The translations under genes were made by a program, and so were the position numbers. From positions 124,001-188,000 of the forward strand of contig NZ_BBJH01000015.1 in assembly GCF_000739775.1 (NCBI RefSeq): a DNA stretch of 64,000 nucleotides, given 5' to 3'. The stretch comes from Paraburkholderia heleia NBRC 101817 (lineage in GTDB: Bacteria > Pseudomonadota > Gammaproteobacteria > Burkholderiales > Burkholderiaceae). The notes under the pieces are model-generated. The model ran no database searches. It saw nothing but the letters and a program-made list of their open reading frames with translations, and was not told the DNA's origin. Positions 34,723-44,804 of the stretch are shown one piece after another (position 1 is the first letter of the stretch; every line of letters begins with the position of its first letter).

Positions 34723-35103
34723 ATGTTCGATCACATTGGATTGCGCGTGCAGGATCTCGCACGCAGCGTGCGTTTTTACGAGGCGCTGCTTGCGCCGCTA
34801 GGCGTCGTGGTGTGCATGCGCGACGACACCTGCGCGGGGCTCGGCCAGCCGGGCGAGCCCAGACTCTGGCTGCATGCCGTATCCGCCGACGCCGCGCCGG
34901 CGCCGCGCGGCGTGCACGTGGCGTTTGCGGCGCCGAACCGCGCGGCGGTCGCCGGTTTCCATGAAGCGGGCCTGCGCGCAGGCGCGAAAAACAATGGCGA
35001 ACCCGGCGTGCGTGCCGACTACAGTCCCGACTATTACGCAGCATTCCTGATCGATCCCGACGGCAACAACGTCGAGGCCGTCTGCTACGCGCGCGAAGCG
35101 TGA
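34723..35103 (+). CDS. VOC-family (glyoxalase/dioxygenase-like) protein
   Basis: A 126-residue vicinal-oxygen-chelate fold protein. It has the paired beta-alpha-beta-beta-beta modules: FDHIGLRVQDLARSVRFYEA at the N-terminus with metal-ligand histidine H4, HVAFAAPNRAAVAGFHEAG in the middle, and DPDGNNVEAVCY at the end with the late glutamate ligand. Such stand-alone VOC proteins include glyoxalase I relatives, resistance proteins and extradiol-type enzymes; the substrate is not deducible. The in-frame extension to 33943 runs through the lipoprotein gene and is not real. Confidence 0.88.
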   Translation: MFDHIGLRVQDLARSVRFYEALLAPLGVVVCMRDDTCAGLGQPGEPRLWLHAVSADAAPAPRGVHVAFAAPNRAAVAGFHEAGLRAGAKNNGEPGVRADYSPDYYAAFLIDPDGNNVEAVCYAREA

Positions 35104-35110
35104 GCGGGCA

Positions 35111-35791
35111 TCAGGCGCCGGACGTGGCATCCGGCGCGCTGGCCGCGTCGTCCTGCGGCCAGCGGTTTTCGAACACGCATTCGCCAAGCGGCCTGCGTTC
35201 GGCCCATTTCTCCATTTCGAGCATCGGCTGCGGGTAGAACGCGTCGACCTGACCCACGCACAGGATCGCCACCGGCTTGGCGCCGGGCGGCATGGCGAGC
35301 AGGGTGCGCACGTCGTCGACGTCGAAGATCGACACCCAGCCCATGCCGAGCCCTTCGGCGCGCGCCGCGAGCCACATGTTCTGGATCGCGCACGCCACGG
35401 AGGCGAGGTCCATCTCGGGCAGCGTGCGGCGGCCGAAGACATGGGCTTCGCGCCGATCCATCAGCGCGACCACGAGCACTTCGGCGCAATCGCGCATGCC
35501 TTCCACCTTGAGCTTCATGAACTCGTCGCGGCGCTTGCCCAGCGCATCGGCGGTCGCGATGCGTTCGCGCTCGACCGTCGCGTGCAGTTGCTCGCGCAAC
35601 GACGCGTCCGTGATGCGCACGATGCGCCACGGCTGCATGAAGCCTACGCTCGGTGCGTGATGCGCGGCGTCGAGCAGGCGCGCGAGCGTCGCGGGATCGA
35701 TCGGGCCCGGCGCGAAGTGCCGCATGTCGCGGCGCTCGTAAATCGCGCGGTAGACCGCCGCGCGTTCGGCTTCGTCAAAGGGCTGTGCCAT
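35111..35791 (-). CDS. bluB: 5,6-dimethylbenzimidazole synthase BluB
   Basis: A 226-residue flavin-destructase that turns FMNH2 and oxygen into 5,6-dimethylbenzimidazole, the lower ligand of cobalamin. The nitroreductase-like fold is recognisable: RRDMRHFAPGPIDPATLARLL, HHAPSVGFMQPWRI, and EGLGMGWVSIFD. The start at 35791 overlaps the end of cobB by 17 bp; the longer frame (to 35977) lies inside cobB. It is the last gene of the minus-strand cobE-cobO-cobB-bluB operon. Confidence 0.94.
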   Translation of the reverse strand: MAQPFDEAERAAVYRAIYERRDMRHFAPGPIDPATLARLLDAAHHAPSVGFMQPWRIVRITDASLREQLHATVERERIATADALGKRRDEFMKLKVEGMRDCAEVLVVALMDRREAHVFGRRTLPEMDLASVACAIQNMWLAARAEGLGMGWVSIFDVDDVRTLLAMPPGAKPVAILCVGQVDAFYPQPMLEMEKWAERRPLGECVFENRWPQDDAASAPDATSGA

Positions 35792-37085
35792 GGAAGAGTG
35801 CGGCCGCAAAAGCCGGGTTGGAGGGCCAGTAAGCGTGCATATAGGTGGCCGTGATCGAGCCGTGCCGATACAGCGCCTCGCCGGGCGTACCGGTTTGGGC
35901 GTGCCGTGCCGTGAGCGCGGGCGCAAGCGGCGTGGCGACGCGCGAGTAGTGAAACGTGTGTCCGCGCAGTGCGCCATGCGCGCCGTCGAGCTGCTGCATG
36001 CCGAGCGCCGCGAAGCGCTTTTGCATGACCGCCTCGCCTGGCAGCAGGCCGAGCATCGGCGTGCGCGTGCCTTCAGCGTTGGTCAGTGCATCGAGCAGAT
36101 AGAGCATGCCGCCGCATTCGGCGACGAGCGGTTTGCCCGCCAATACATGCGCGCGCAACGAATTCGCGCTCTGCGTGTTGCGCGAGAGCGTCCCAGCATG
36201 CAGCTCGGGATAGCCACCGGGCAGAAAGATCGCATCGGCGCCGGCGGGCGCGGGTTCGTCCGCAAGCGGCGAGAAGTCACTCACGTGCGCGCCAAGCGTC
36301 TCGAGCAACGCAATATTCGCCGGATAGAGAAACGAGAACGCGGCGTCGCGCGCAATGGCGATATGACGGCCTTCGAGCTGGCGCGAAATTGCTTCGTCAT
36401 GCGAAGGATCGGCGAACGCTACGGCAGGCGGCAATTCGGCGAGCGCGGTTTGCGCGAGCGCGTCGGCGGCGCGCTCGATGCGCGCGTCGAGGTCGTCGAT
36501 CTCCGCGGCCTGATGCAGGCCGAGATGGCGATCGGGCAGCGTCATCGTCGCCTCGCTCGCTACCTGCCCGAGCCAGCGCACGTCGGCGGGCAACGCCTCC
36601 TGCAGCATCTGCGCGTGGCGCGCCGAGCCCACGCGGTTCGCCAGCACGCCATGAAACGGCACGTCCGGCCGAAAGCGCGCGAGACCGAACGCGATCGCGC
36701 CGAAGGTCTGCGCCATCGACTTCGCGCTGACGATGGCGGCCACCGGCACGCCGAACTCGGTCGCGAGATCGGCGCTGCTCGGCGTGCCGTCGAACAGGCC
36801 CATCACGCCTTCGATGAGGATCAGGTCGGCTTCGCGCGCCGCCTGTGCGAGCAGGGCGCGGCACGCTTCGTTGCCCACCATCCACAGGTCGAGCGAGAGC
36901 ACGGGCGCGCCGCTCGCGCGGGCGAGGATCATCGGGTCGAGAAAATCCGGTCCGGTCTTGAACACGCGCACGCGCCGGCCCGCGCGACGGTGCAGGCGCG
37001 CGAGGCCAGCGGTGAGCGTGGTCTTGCCCTGGCCCGAAGCGGGCGCGCTGATGAAGAGCGCGGGGCAGGCAACCGTTGCGCTCAT
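35775..37085 (-). CDS. cobB: Cobyrinate a,c-diamide synthase CobB
   Basis: A 436-residue glutamine-dependent amidotransferase that amidates the a and c side chains of (hydrogeno)byrinate using ATP. The N-terminal P-loop is SAPASGQGKTTLTAGLARL; LIEGVMGLFDGT is the synthetase signature; the C-terminal glutaminase has its nucleophile cysteine in LVAECGGMLYLLD (near residue 335) and the late histidine in RGHTFHYS. It is 4 bp downstream of cobO and overlaps bluB. Confidence 0.96.
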   Translation of the reverse strand: MSATVACPALFISAPASGQGKTTLTAGLARLHRRAGRRVRVFKTGPDFLDPMILARASGAPVLSLDLWMVGNEACRALLAQAAREADLILIEGVMGLFDGTPSSADLATEFGVPVAAIVSAKSMAQTFGAIAFGLARFRPDVPFHGVLANRVGSARHAQMLQEALPADVRWLGQVASEATMTLPDRHLGLHQAAEIDDLDARIERAADALAQTALAELPPAVAFADPSHDEAISRQLEGRHIAIARDAAFSFLYPANIALLETLGAHVSDFSPLADEPAPAGADAIFLPGGYPELHAGTLSRNTQSANSLRAHVLAGKPLVAECGGMLYLLDALTNAEGTRTPMLGLLPGEAVMQKRFAALGMQQLDGAHGALRGHTFHYSRVATPLAPALTARHAQTGTPGEALYRHGSITATYMHAYWPSNPAFAAALFHGTAL

Positions 37086-37089
37086 GCGC

Positions 37090-37695
37090 TCAAAACTCCA
37101 CGCCCTTTTGCGCTTTGACGCCTTGCTCGCGATACGGATGCTTCACGAGGCGCATTTCCGTGACGAGGTCGGCGGCTTCGATCAGCGCGTCGGGTGCATG
37201 GCGGCCCGTCACGACCACGTGCACGTGCGGCGCGCGCGAGGCGATCACGCCGAGCACCTCGTCGAGTGGCAGGTACTCGTATTTGAGCACCGTATTGAGC
37301 TCGTCGAGGATCACCATGGCGTACTCGCCGCTTTCGATCATGCGCTTCGCTTCGTCCCAGCCCTTGCGCGCGGTCGCGATGTCGCCGTCGCGATTCTGCG
37401 TGTTCCACGTGTAGCCGTCGCCCATCGTCACGAAATCGCAGTGCGCAACGCTGCCGAGGAAATCGCGCTCGGCCGTGTGCAGCGCGCCTTTGATGAACTG
37501 CACGACGCCGAGCTTCATGCCGTGGCCGAGCATGCGCACCGCCATGCCGAACGCAGCCGTGCTCTTGCCCTTGCCGTTGCCGGTATTGACGATCAACAGG
37601 CCTTTTTCGTGCGTCGCCGCGGCCTGCTTCTTCTCGTGGCCCTCGCGGCGGCGTTGCGTCATGCGTTGGTGCGATTCGGGATCGGTTTTCATCAT
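37090..37695 (-). CDS. cobO: Cob(I)yrinic acid a,c-diamide adenosyltransferase CobO
   Basis: A 201-residue CobA/CobO/BtuR-type corrinoid adenosyltransferase that transfers the 5'-deoxyadenosyl group of ATP to Co(I). The P-loop is IVNTGNGKGKSTAAFGMAVR; VQFIKGALHTAE and VILDELNTVLKYEYL follow as in the family. The start is one of two adjacent ATG codons (37695 or 37692), overlapping the stop of cobE, so translational coupling is likely; no clear independent ribosome site is seen. The long frame above it (to 38370) is an artefact. Confidence 0.95.
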   Translation of the reverse strand: MMKTDPESHQRMTQRRREGHEKKQAAATHEKGLLIVNTGNGKGKSTAAFGMAVRMLGHGMKLGVVQFIKGALHTAERDFLGSVAHCDFVTMGDGYTWNTQNRDGDIATARKGWDEAKRMIESGEYAMVILDELNTVLKYEYLPLDEVLGVIASRAPHVHVVVTGRHAPDALIEAADLVTEMRLVKHPYREQGVKAQKGVEF

Positions 37696-38183
37696 CGGGA
37701 GTGGGTGGGTTGCGGCGCTTTCGCGTCCGCGTTTGCGTGGTTTGGCGGCAAGCCCGCGATTGCGACCGTCACACCGTCGAGCGCCAGCTTGCCGCGCACG
37801 AGCGGAGCGCCGCCCGCCGCAAGACGCGCGCAGGGCTCGCACACGCCGTCCACGCCGAACTGCGCTTGCGCGGCTGCGGAGGGCGGCGCAAGTGCGGGCG
37901 TCGCGGCAAGCTGCTCCCGCGTGTAGGTGCGCAGCGGCAGCCCATGTGCCGCGCAGAATGCTTGCAAGCCGGGCTCGCCAGCTTTGGCGTCGAGCGTCGC
38001 CACGGCCGTTACGCCGTCGAGCGGCCATGCGCCGAGCGCGGCGCGCACCGCGGCTTCGATTTGCGCGAGCGTCGCGCCGCGCTGGCAGCCGATGCCGAGC
38101 GCGAGCGGCGGCACGCGCTGAGCGGGTTCCAGCGTGGTTTCGAATGAGGCTGTGCGCGAGGCGCGACTGTCGGCAGGATTCAC
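37692..38183 (-). CDS. cobE: Cobalamin biosynthesis protein CobE / CbiG C-terminal domain
   Basis: A 163-residue protein corresponding to the CobE/CbiG C-terminal domain: ALGIGCQRGATLAQIEAAV at the N-terminal side, DAKAGEPGLQAFCAAHGLPL in the middle, and CEPCA..GGAPLVRGKLALDGVTVAIAG at the end. The domain is involved in ring contraction in the aerobic and anaerobic cobalamin pathways. A second copy is fused within the cobJ gene at 48173-49882. It is first in the minus-strand operon, overlapping cobO by ATGA. Confidence 0.9.
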   Translation of the reverse strand: MNPADSRASRTASFETTLEPAQRVPPLALGIGCQRGATLAQIEAAVRAALGAWPLDGVTAVATLDAKAGEPGLQAFCAAHGLPLRTYTREQLAATPALAPPSAAAQAQFGVDGVCEPCARLAAGGAPLVRGKLALDGVTVAIAGLPPNHANADAKAPQPTHSR

Positions 38184-38339
38184 GGCGAGAGCGTCGATCG
38201 AAGGCGTGAGCGCAAAGGCAAAACGAGCAAAAGCGTCGCGTTCCGGCCTGCGCCGGATGCGCGCTACGATAGCACACGCTTTTGCGGCTTCCCACGCCTT
38301 CCTTGACGCGCAGGCCCCCCGCGCCTACACTCGCACGCA
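38184..38339. other. Divergent intergenic region upstream of cobE and the riboswitch
   Basis: A short gene-free stretch. On the plus strand TACGAT (38265-38270) could be a -10 box for the transcript carrying the riboswitch. No riboswitch fold is visible on the minus strand for cobE. Confidence 0.4.
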
Positions 38340-38580
38340 CTCTGGTGCTCGCGCGCGATTCAAAATGCACGCGCAGTTAAACGGGAATCAGGGAGCCATC
38401 CCGCCTCGGGCATGGCCAACCTGAACTGCACCCGCAACGGTACAACGAGCGCGGCGTTCGCACGCATGCCGCAAACCGCTTCCATGCTTTGAGCAGTCCA
38501 GCCACTGTGCAAGCCGGCCGCAAGGCCGCTCGTGCGGGAAGGCGAAGCGGTGTTTCGTCAGTCCGGATACCGGCCAGATA
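38340..38580 (+). promoter_or_regulatory. Cobalamin riboswitch controlling cobW-cobN-chlD
   Basis: All landmarks of the class I cobalamin aptamer are present in order: the AAACGGGAA segment (38389-38397), CACCCGCAACGGTA (38429-38442), GCCACTG (38500-38506), GGGAAGGC (38536-38543), and the B12-box AGTCCGGATACCGGCC (38560-38575), a variant of the usual AGTCAGGAGACCTGCC. A leader of about 225 bases then runs to the cobW start. Adenosylcobalamin binding is expected to reduce expression of the operon. Confidence 0.9.
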
Positions 38581-38806
38581 CGTGGGATTCGCGCTGCGGG
38601 GATGCGGTGCCGGGTCCGTGATTTTCATGCGTCAGCCGGGCGAGGCCCGGGTGCGTTTCCGGCCGTTCGTCCCCTGCAGGTTGTTGAATCGTTGCGTGTG
38701 GCAGCGTCTGCCCGGCTACGCGCGTGAGCGCAACACGACACCCGCACGAACGGCAGGCGCGACGCACCATGCCCCTCGATCCGGCCTCGCGCCGAAGGAG
38801 CACTTC

Positions 38807-39898
38807 ATGCAAATGCGCAAGATTCCGGTCACGATCGTGACGGGCTTTCTCGGCAGCGGTAAAACCACGCTGCTGCGTCACATTCTCCAGCACGCGGGCG
38901 GTCTGCGCGTCGCGGTCATCGTCAACGAGTTCGGCGAACTCGGTATCGACGGCGAAATTCTGCGTGGCTGCGGCATTGGCTGCGACGAAAACGGCAACGA
39001 AACGCAAGGCCAGCTCTACGAACTCGCGAACGGGTGCCTGTGCTGCACCGTGCAGGAAGAATTCTTCCCCGTGATGGAGAAACTGCTCGAGCGCCGCGGC
39101 GATGTCGATCACGTGCTGATCGAAACCTCGGGTCTCGCGCTGCCCAAGCCGCTCGTGCAGGCGTTCAACTGGCCGTCGATCCGCAACGCGTTCACCGTCG
39201 ATGCGGTCGTGACCGTGGTGGACGGCCCCGCCGCCGCGAGCGGCCAGTTTGCCGAAAACCCGCAGGCCGTGGACGCGCAGCGCCGCGCCGATCCGAATCT
39301 CGATCACGAATCGCCGCTGCATGAGCTGTTCGAAGACCAGCTTTCGGCCGCCGACCTCGTCATTCTCAACAAGACCGATCTGCTCGACGTTGCGGGCCAG
39401 GACGCGCTCATCGCCGAGCTGCGCGAGGAACTGCCGCCGCAGGTGAAGATCGTGCGCGCGCAGCACGGCAAGCTCGATCTGCCTACCCTGCTCGGGCTCG
39501 AGGCGGCCTCCGAGGAGAGCATTCATTTGCGGCACGATCATCACGGTTCCGCCGACGATCCCGATCATCATCATGACGAGTTCGATTCGGTCGTGGTGTC
39601 GGGCAATGCCGCTTCGCGCGAGACCGTGATCGAGGCGCTGCAGCAACTCGTCGATGCGCACACGATCTATCGCGTGAAGGGCTTTGCCGCGCTGCCCGGT
39701 GCGCCCATGCGTCTCGTGGTCCAAGGCGTGGGACGCCGCTTCGACAGCTATTTCGACCGCCGCTGGAACGCGCAGGAAAGCGCGGCGCAGCCGCTCGCGA
39801 GCCGCTTCGTGCTGATCGGCGAAGATCTTGCTGGCGCGACGCTGCAAGCGGCCTTCGATACCGCATTGGCGAACCTGCAGACCGCGGACGCGAAGTGA
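38807..39898 (+). CDS. cobW: CobW, GTP-dependent metallochaperone
   Basis: A 363-residue COG0523 GTPase that supplies cobalt to the CobN chelatase. The P-loop GFLGSGKTTLL is near residue 15; the metal-binding GCLCCT motif (as ANGCLCCTVQ) near residue 77; the NKTD base-specificity motif as ILNKTDLLD. A histidine-rich stretch (HLRHDHHGSADDPDHHHDE) near residue 240 probably binds metal. The ATG follows AAGGAG. Upstream in-frame codons (to 38489) are inside the riboswitch leader. Confidence 0.95.
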   Translation: MQMRKIPVTIVTGFLGSGKTTLLRHILQHAGGLRVAVIVNEFGELGIDGEILRGCGIGCDENGNETQGQLYELANGCLCCTVQEEFFPVMEKLLERRGDVDHVLIETSGLALPKPLVQAFNWPSIRNAFTVDAVVTVVDGPAAASGQFAENPQAVDAQRRADPNLDHESPLHELFEDQLSAADLVILNKTDLLDVAGQDALIAELREELPPQVKIVRAQHGKLDLPTLLGLEAASEESIHLRHDHHGSADDPDHHHDEFDSVVVSGNAASRETVIEALQQLVDAHTIYRVKGFAALPGAPMRLVVQGVGRRFDSYFDRRWNAQESAAQPLASRFVLIGEDLAGATLQAAFDTALANLQTADAK

Positions 39899-39925
39899 AC
39901 GCGCCGAGCTAGACGAGGCCGTCCC

Positions 39926-42900
39926 ATGCATTTGCTGCGCACCACGCCAGGTGGATTCGTCGACGACACGCAGGGCGTGATCCGTATCGACCAGCAGCCC
40001 GCCGAGATCGTCGTGCTCAGTTCGGCGGACACGACGCTCGCGCTGCTGGCGAGCGTCGTGCCGCGCCTGCCCGCCGGTTTTCCGGGCGTGCGGCTCGCGA
40101 ACGTCACGTATTTGCGCCAGCCCGCTTCGGTGGACTTCTACGTCGAAGACGTCCTGCAGCACGCGCGAGTGGTGGTGGTCGATCATCTGGGCGGCGAGAC
40201 GTACTGGCCATATGGCATCGAACAGGTTGTCTCGCTCGCCCAGCGCCGCGGGCAACTGCTCGCGATGTTCTCCGGCGACTTGCAGGAAGACCCCAATCTC
40301 ATCGCGAAGAGCCGCGCCGAGCCCGCGTTTTGCCGCCTGCTTTGGCGTTACCTGCGCGAAGGCGGCGCGGCCAACGCCGAATCGTTCCTGCGCGCGCTCG
40401 CGTGGCGCGCATTCGATTGGGGCAGCGAGCCCGCGCCGCCCGTTGCGCTGCCGGCCGCCGCGCTTTATTGCCCGCAGCGCGACGTCGCAACCATCGACGA
40501 ATGGCGCGCGCGCTGGCAACCCGGCGCGCCGGTTGTCGCGCTGCTGTTTTACAAGGCGCATTTGCAGGCGGCGAACACGGCCGCGTTCGATGCGCTCATT
40601 GACGCCCTCCTGGCGCGCGGCATGAACCCGCTGCCGCTTGCGATCACGTCGCTCAAGGACACCTTGAGCCGCGACGTGCTCGATCAACTGGCGGCCGGGC
40701 ACGATGTCTCGCTCGTGCTGAATACCACGGCGTTTGCGGCTTCGTCGCTGGACGACCCCGAACCGATTGCGCTCGCTGGCGACGCGCCCGTGCTCCAGGT
40801 GATCCTGAGCGGCGGCAATCGCGAAGACTGGGTCAAGGACAATCACGGCCTGAATTCGCGCGACATCGCCATGCATATCGCACTGCCCGAAGTGGACGGC
40901 CGCGTGATTACGCGCGCGATCAGCTTCAAGGGCCTCGCGTACCACTGCAAGGAGACGCAGGTCGATGTCGTGCGTTATCAGCCCGACCTCGAGCGCGTGG
41001 CGTTCGTTGCCGAACTCGCGCGCCGCTGGTGCCGGTTGCGCAGTCTGCCGAACGAAGAGAAAAAGCTCGCGCTCGTGCTCGCGAACTATCCGATGAGCGA
41101 AGGGCGCATCGGCAACGGCGTGGGGCTCGACACGCCGGCCTCGGTGGTGGGCATCTTGCGCATGCTGCGCGACGAAGGCTACCGCGTGGCCGATTTGCCC
41201 GCGGACGGCGACGCGCTCATGCGCATTCTCACGCAGGGCGTGACGAACGATCCCGACACGCGCGCGCTGCGCCCCGCATGGCAGAGTCTTTCCCTCGATG
41301 ACTACCGTGTGCGCTTCTCGCAACTGCCGGCCGAGGCGCAGAACGCGCTGGTCGCGCGCTGGGGCGTGCCGGAGGACGACCCCACGGTGCGCCGCGGCCG
41401 CTTCATGATTGCGGGCTGGCGCTGTGGTCGGGTGTTCGTCGGCATCCAGCCTTCGCGCTCGCGCGGCGACGACACGTACGCGAACTACCACGACGCCGAA
41501 CTCGTGCCGCCGCACGCGTATCTCGCGTTTTATTTCTGGCTGCGCGACACGTTCGGCATCGACGCCATCGCGCACGTGGGCAAGCACGGCAACCTGGAGT
41601 GGCTGCCGGGCAAGAGCGTGGCGCTCGGCGACTCCTGCTGGCCCGACATGGCGCTCGGGCCGCTGCCGCATCTGTACCCGTTCATCGTCAACGATCCGGG
41701 CGAAGGGAGCCAGGCCAAACGCCGCGCCCAGGCCGTGATCGTCGACCACCTGATGCCGCCGCTCACGCGCGCCGAAAACTACGGGCCGCTGCAGGACCTC
41801 GAACGTCAGGTCGATGAGTATTACGAAGCATTGATGGTGGACCCGCGCCGCGCGAAACTGCTGCGCAAGACCATACTCGCGACGATCGTCGAGCATCGGC
41901 TGCACGAGGAATTGAGCGTCGCCGCGCCGCAGGATCAGGCAGGCGAAGACGAATTGCTCACACGCGCCGACGCCTACCTTTGCGAGTTGAAGGAAGCGCA
42001 GATCCGCGATGGCTTGCATACGTTCGGCGAATCGCCGCAAGGTCAGCAGCGGCGCGACACGCTGCTCGCGCTCGGGCGCTATGCGTGCGGCGATGGGCAA
42101 GGCGCGAACGCCGGCCTCATCGACGCGCTCGCGCGAGACCTGCGTATCGATCACCTCGTCGATCCGGCCACGGTCGATTGGGCTGCGCCGTGGCAGGGCC
42201 CGCGTCCCCCGCAGCTAGTCGCTGTGAGCGACACGCCATGGCGTCACGCGGGCGACACGCGCGAGCGCCTGGAAATGCTCGCGGCCACGCTGATCGCGGG
42301 CATTTGCTCAGGCGAACGAAGCGATAAGGAGACCGCATCGCTGCCTTCCGCAGCCCAGGTGCTCGCGCGCGTGCGCGACGACGTCCTGCCGCGCCTCGAC
42401 GCCTGCGGCCCCGAAGAAATGCGCCAGCTGCGCCGTGGCTTCGAAGGCCGCTTCGTGCCGCCGGGCCCCAGCGGTTCGCCCTCGCGCGGCCGCCCCGACG
42501 TGCTGCCCACGGGCCGCAACTTCTACTCCGTCGATACGCGTGCCATTCCGACGCAAGCGGCTTGGGCGCTCGGCATGAAATCGGCGCAGCAGCTCATCGA
42601 GCGCCACCTGCAGGAGCATGGCGACTACCCGCGGGCCGTGGGGCTTTCGGTCTGGGGCACGGCGACGATGCGCACGGGCGGAGACGACATCGCCCAGGCG
42701 TTCGCGCTGATCGGCGTGCGGCCGAAATGGGCCGCCGGCAGCCAGCGCGTGACCGACTTCGAGATCATGCCCGTCGAGGCGCTGGACCGGCCGCGCATCG
42801 ACGTGACGCTGCGCGTATCGGGCTTCTTCCGCGACGCGTTCCCCAACGTGATGCATCTGTTCGACGCCGCCGTGCAGGCGGTGGCCGATCTCGACGAGCC

Positions 42901-43714
42901 GGAGCACCAGAACCCGCTGCGCGCACGCGTGCAGCGCGAGCGCGATGCGCTGGTGGCGAACGGCATGGCCGCCGACGCGGCGCGCCGCCGCGCGCTCTGG
43001 CGCGTGTTCAGCGCGCGCCCCGGCGCCTACGGCGCGGGCTTGCAGTCGATGATCGACCAGCGCCAGTGGCAGACCGACGCCGATCTCGCGCACGCGTATC
43101 AGGCGTGGGGCGGCTACGCCTACACACAAAAGAGCGCGGGCGACGAGGCGGGCGATGCGTTCCGCGCGCGTCTCGCGACGCTCGACGTGGTCCTGCAGAA
43201 CCAGGACAACCGCGAACACGACCTGCTCGACTCGAACGACTACTACCAGTTCCAGGGCGGCATGGCGGCGGCGGCGCGGCACTTCTCGCAGGCGCAGCCC
43301 GCGCTTTATCACGCGGACCATAGCAACCCCGCCGCGCCGCGCATTCGTCCGCTGCACGAAGAGATCGCGCGCGTGATCCGCTCGCGCGTGGTGAACCCGA
43401 AATGGATCGACGGCGTGAAGCGTCACGGCTACAAGGGCGCGGCGGAAATGGCGGCGACCGTGGATTACCTGTTCGGCTACGACGCGACCGCGCGCGTGGT
43501 GGGCGATCATCAGTACGCGCTCGTCGCAAACGCCTACGTGCACGACGACGACACGCGCGAATTCATGCGGCGCCACAATCCGCACGCGCTGCATGCCGTG
43601 TGCGAGCGCCTGCTCGAAGCGATCCAGCGCGGTCTCTGGCAGGAGCCGGGCGAGCATCGCGCACAACTCGAACACCGTCTGCTCGAAGCCGGGCAGCATC
43701 TGGAAGGATCATGA
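39926..43714 (+). CDS. cobN: Cobaltochelatase large subunit CobN
   Basis: A 1262-residue protein, the normal length for CobN, the catalytic subunit that inserts cobalt into hydrogenobyrinate a,c-diamide at the cost of ATP. Typical stretches are [17 protein letters not shown] near residue 550, NLGKAV-type [18 protein letters not shown] near residue 865, and [23 protein letters not shown]. It is 27 bp after cobW. The stop overlaps the ATG of the ChlD gene (ATGA), so the ATPase partners are translated with it. Confidence 0.97.
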   Translation: MHLLRTTPGGFVDDTQGVIRIDQQPAEIVVLSSADTTLALLASVVPRLPAGFPGVRLANVTYLRQPASVDFYVEDVLQHARVVVVDHLGGETYWPYGIEQVVSLAQRRGQLLAMFSGDLQEDPNLIAKSRAEPAFCRLLWRYLREGGAANAESFLRALAWRAFDWGSEPAPPVALPAAALYCPQRDVATIDEWRARWQPGAPVVALLFYKAHLQAANTAAFDALIDALLARGMNPLPLAITSLKDTLSRDVLDQLAAGHDVSLVLNTTAFAASSLDDPEPIALAGDAPVLQVILSGGNREDWVKDNHGLNSRDIAMHIALPEVDGRVITRAISFKGLAYHCKETQVDVVRYQPDLERVAFVAELARRWCRLRSLPNEEKKLALVLANYPMSEGRIGNGVGLDTPASVVGILRMLRDEGYRVADLPADGDALMRILTQGVTNDPDTRALRPAWQSLSLDDYRVRFSQLPAEAQNALVARWGVPEDDPTVRRGRFMIAGWRCGRVFVGIQPSRSRGDDTYANYHDAELVPPHAYLAFYFWLRDTFGIDAIAHVGKHGNLEWLPGKSVALGDSCWPDMALGPLPHLYPFIVNDPGEGSQAKRRAQAVIVDHLMPPLTRAENYGPLQDLERQVDEYYEALMVDPRRAKLLRKTILATIVEHRLHEELSVAAPQDQAGEDELLTRADAYLCELKEAQIRDGLHTFGESPQGQQRRDTLLALGRYACGDGQGANAGLIDALARDLRIDHLVDPATVDWAAPWQGPRPPQLVAVSDTPWRHAGDTRERLEMLAATLIAGICSGERSDKETASLPSAAQVLARVRDDVLPRLDACGPEEMRQLRRGFEGRFVPPGPSGSPSRGRPDVLPTGRNFYSVDTRAIPTQAAWALGMKSAQQLIERHLQEHGDYPRAVGLSVWGTATMRTGGDDIAQAFALIGVRPKWAAGSQRVTDFEIMPVEALDRPRIDVTLRVSGFFRDAFPNVMHLFDAAVQAVADLDEPEHQNPLRARVQRERDALVANGMAADAARRRALWRVFSARPGAYGAGLQSMIDQRQWQTDADLAHAYQAWGGYAYTQKSAGDEAGDAFRARLATLDVVLQNQDNREHDLLDSNDYYQFQGGMAAAARHFSQAQPALYHADHSNPAAPRIRPLHEEIARVIRSRVVNPKWIDGVKRHGYKGAAEMAATVDYLFGYDATARVVGDHQYALVANAYVHDDDTREFMRRHNPHALHAVCERLLEAIQRGLWQEPGEHRAQLEHRLLEAGQHLEGS

Positions 43715-44757
43715 CCATGAGCGTTGCGGCCACGCGTCCCGCGTTCCCCTTTACCGCGCTGGTCGGCCAGGCGCCGTTGCAGCGCGCGCTGCTGCTCGCG
43801 GCCATCGACCCCGCGATCGGCGGCGTGCTCGTGAGTGGCCCGCGCGGCACGGCGAAATCCACGGCGGCGCGCTCGCTCGCGGCGCTCTTGCCGCAAGGCG
43901 CGTTCGTCACGCTGCCGCTCGGCGCGAGCGAGGACAAGCTGATCGGCACGCTCGACCTCGAAGCGGCGTTGCGCGAGAGCACGGTGCGCTTCGCGCCTGG
44001 CTTGCTCGCGCGTGCGCACGGCGGCGTGCTTTACGTGGACGAAGTGAACCTGCTGCCCGACGCGCTCGTCGACGTGCTGCTCGACGCGGCGGCGAGCGGC
44101 GTGAACACCGTGGAGCGCGATGGCGTCTCGCATACGCACGACGCGCATTTCGTGCTGGTGGGCACGATGAATCCCGAAGAAGGGGAGCTGCGTCCGCAAC
44201 TGCTCGATCGCTTTGGTTTGATGGTCGAACTCGGCACGCCTTATGACGCGGCGCAGCGGCAACGCATCGTCAAGGCGCGTCTCGCGTTCGACGCCGATCC
44301 ACAGGCGTTTTGCGCGGCGCGCGAGAGCGAACAGCGCGCGCTTGGCGCACGCATCGCGGCGGCGCGCGTGGCGCTCGCCACGCTCGATTGGAGCGACGCC
44401 GTGCATGAGCGTGCGGTGCAGCGCTGCATCGAGGCCGCGGTCGACGGCTTGCGCGCCGATCTCGTGATGCTGCGCGCGGCGCGAGCGCTGGCCGCGTTTG
44501 AAGGCGCGGAATCGGTGAGCCCGGATCACGTCGATCAGGTCGCGGATTGCGTGCTTGCGCATCGTCGGCGTGCCATGCCGCAGCGCCCGGATGCGCCGCC
44601 CGCCTCTGAGCCGCCGCCTCCATCCGTATCAGCGCCGAAGCGCGACGCAACGCACACCGAAGCAACATCGGACTCTGACTGGGGCGAGATGCCGCCCGAG
44701 CCTGTTGCCGCGAAGGCGGTGAAGGGCGTGATTGCGCTGCCCGCAAAAAAACGCTGA
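43711..44757 (+). CDS. chlD: Chelatase AAA+ ATPase (short, zero-frame product of chlD)
   Basis: A 348-residue AAA+ protein like ChlI/BchI: Walker [15 protein letters not shown] (near residue 36), Walker [14 protein letters not shown], sensor 1 [11 protein letters not shown], arginine finger region [10 protein letters not shown], then a helical lid and a proline-rich linker. It supplies ATP-driven remodelling to CobN. Zero-frame reading stops at 44755-44757, directly after AAAAAAA (44745-44751). A -1 slip at this heptamer would continue into the VWA domain, giving a 570-residue ChlD-like protein. Coupled to cobN through ATGA. Confidence 0.94.
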   Translation: MTMSVAATRPAFPFTALVGQAPLQRALLLAAIDPAIGGVLVSGPRGTAKSTAARSLAALLPQGAFVTLPLGASEDKLIGTLDLEAALRESTVRFAPGLLARAHGGVLYVDEVNLLPDALVDVLLDAAASGVNTVERDGVSHTHDAHFVLVGTMNPEEGELRPQLLDRFGLMVELGTPYDAAQRQRIVKARLAFDADPQAFCAARESEQRALGARIAAARVALATLDWSDAVHERAVQRCIEAAVDGLRADLVMLRAARALAAFEGAESVSPDHVDQVADCVLAHRRRAMPQRPDAPPASEPPPPSVSAPKRDATHTEATSDSDWGEMPPEPVAAKAVKGVIALPAKKR

Positions 44758-44804
44758 CCCGTCGAGCACCGGCCGCCGCCTTCGCACAGGGCGGCGCTCG
44801 ACGG
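44745..44804 (+). promoter_or_regulatory. Programmed -1 ribosomal frameshift signal
   Basis: The zero-frame codons GCA AAA AAA contain the slippery heptamer A-AAA-AAA (44745-44751). After a spacer of 7 nt (44752-44758) comes a hairpin with a perfect 9-bp outer stem CCGTCGAGC / GCTCGACGG (44759-44767 with 44796-44804) and a 6-bp inner stem GCCGCC / GGCGGC (44772-44777 with 44790-44795). This is the canonical layout of a stimulated -1 frameshift site and sits exactly between the ATPase and VWA parts. Confidence 0.85.

Noticed and set aside
33943..35103. 386-codon fusion of an N-terminal unknown domain to the VOC protein
   Set aside because: The N-terminal part overlaps the lipoprotein gene in another frame and has shadow-like composition; the VOC start at 34723 is clear.
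38558..42154. 1198-codon open frame on the minus strand
   Set aside because: It lies antisense to cobW and cobN, has the arginine/histidine-rich composition of a high-GC shadow frame, and contains no recognisable domain.
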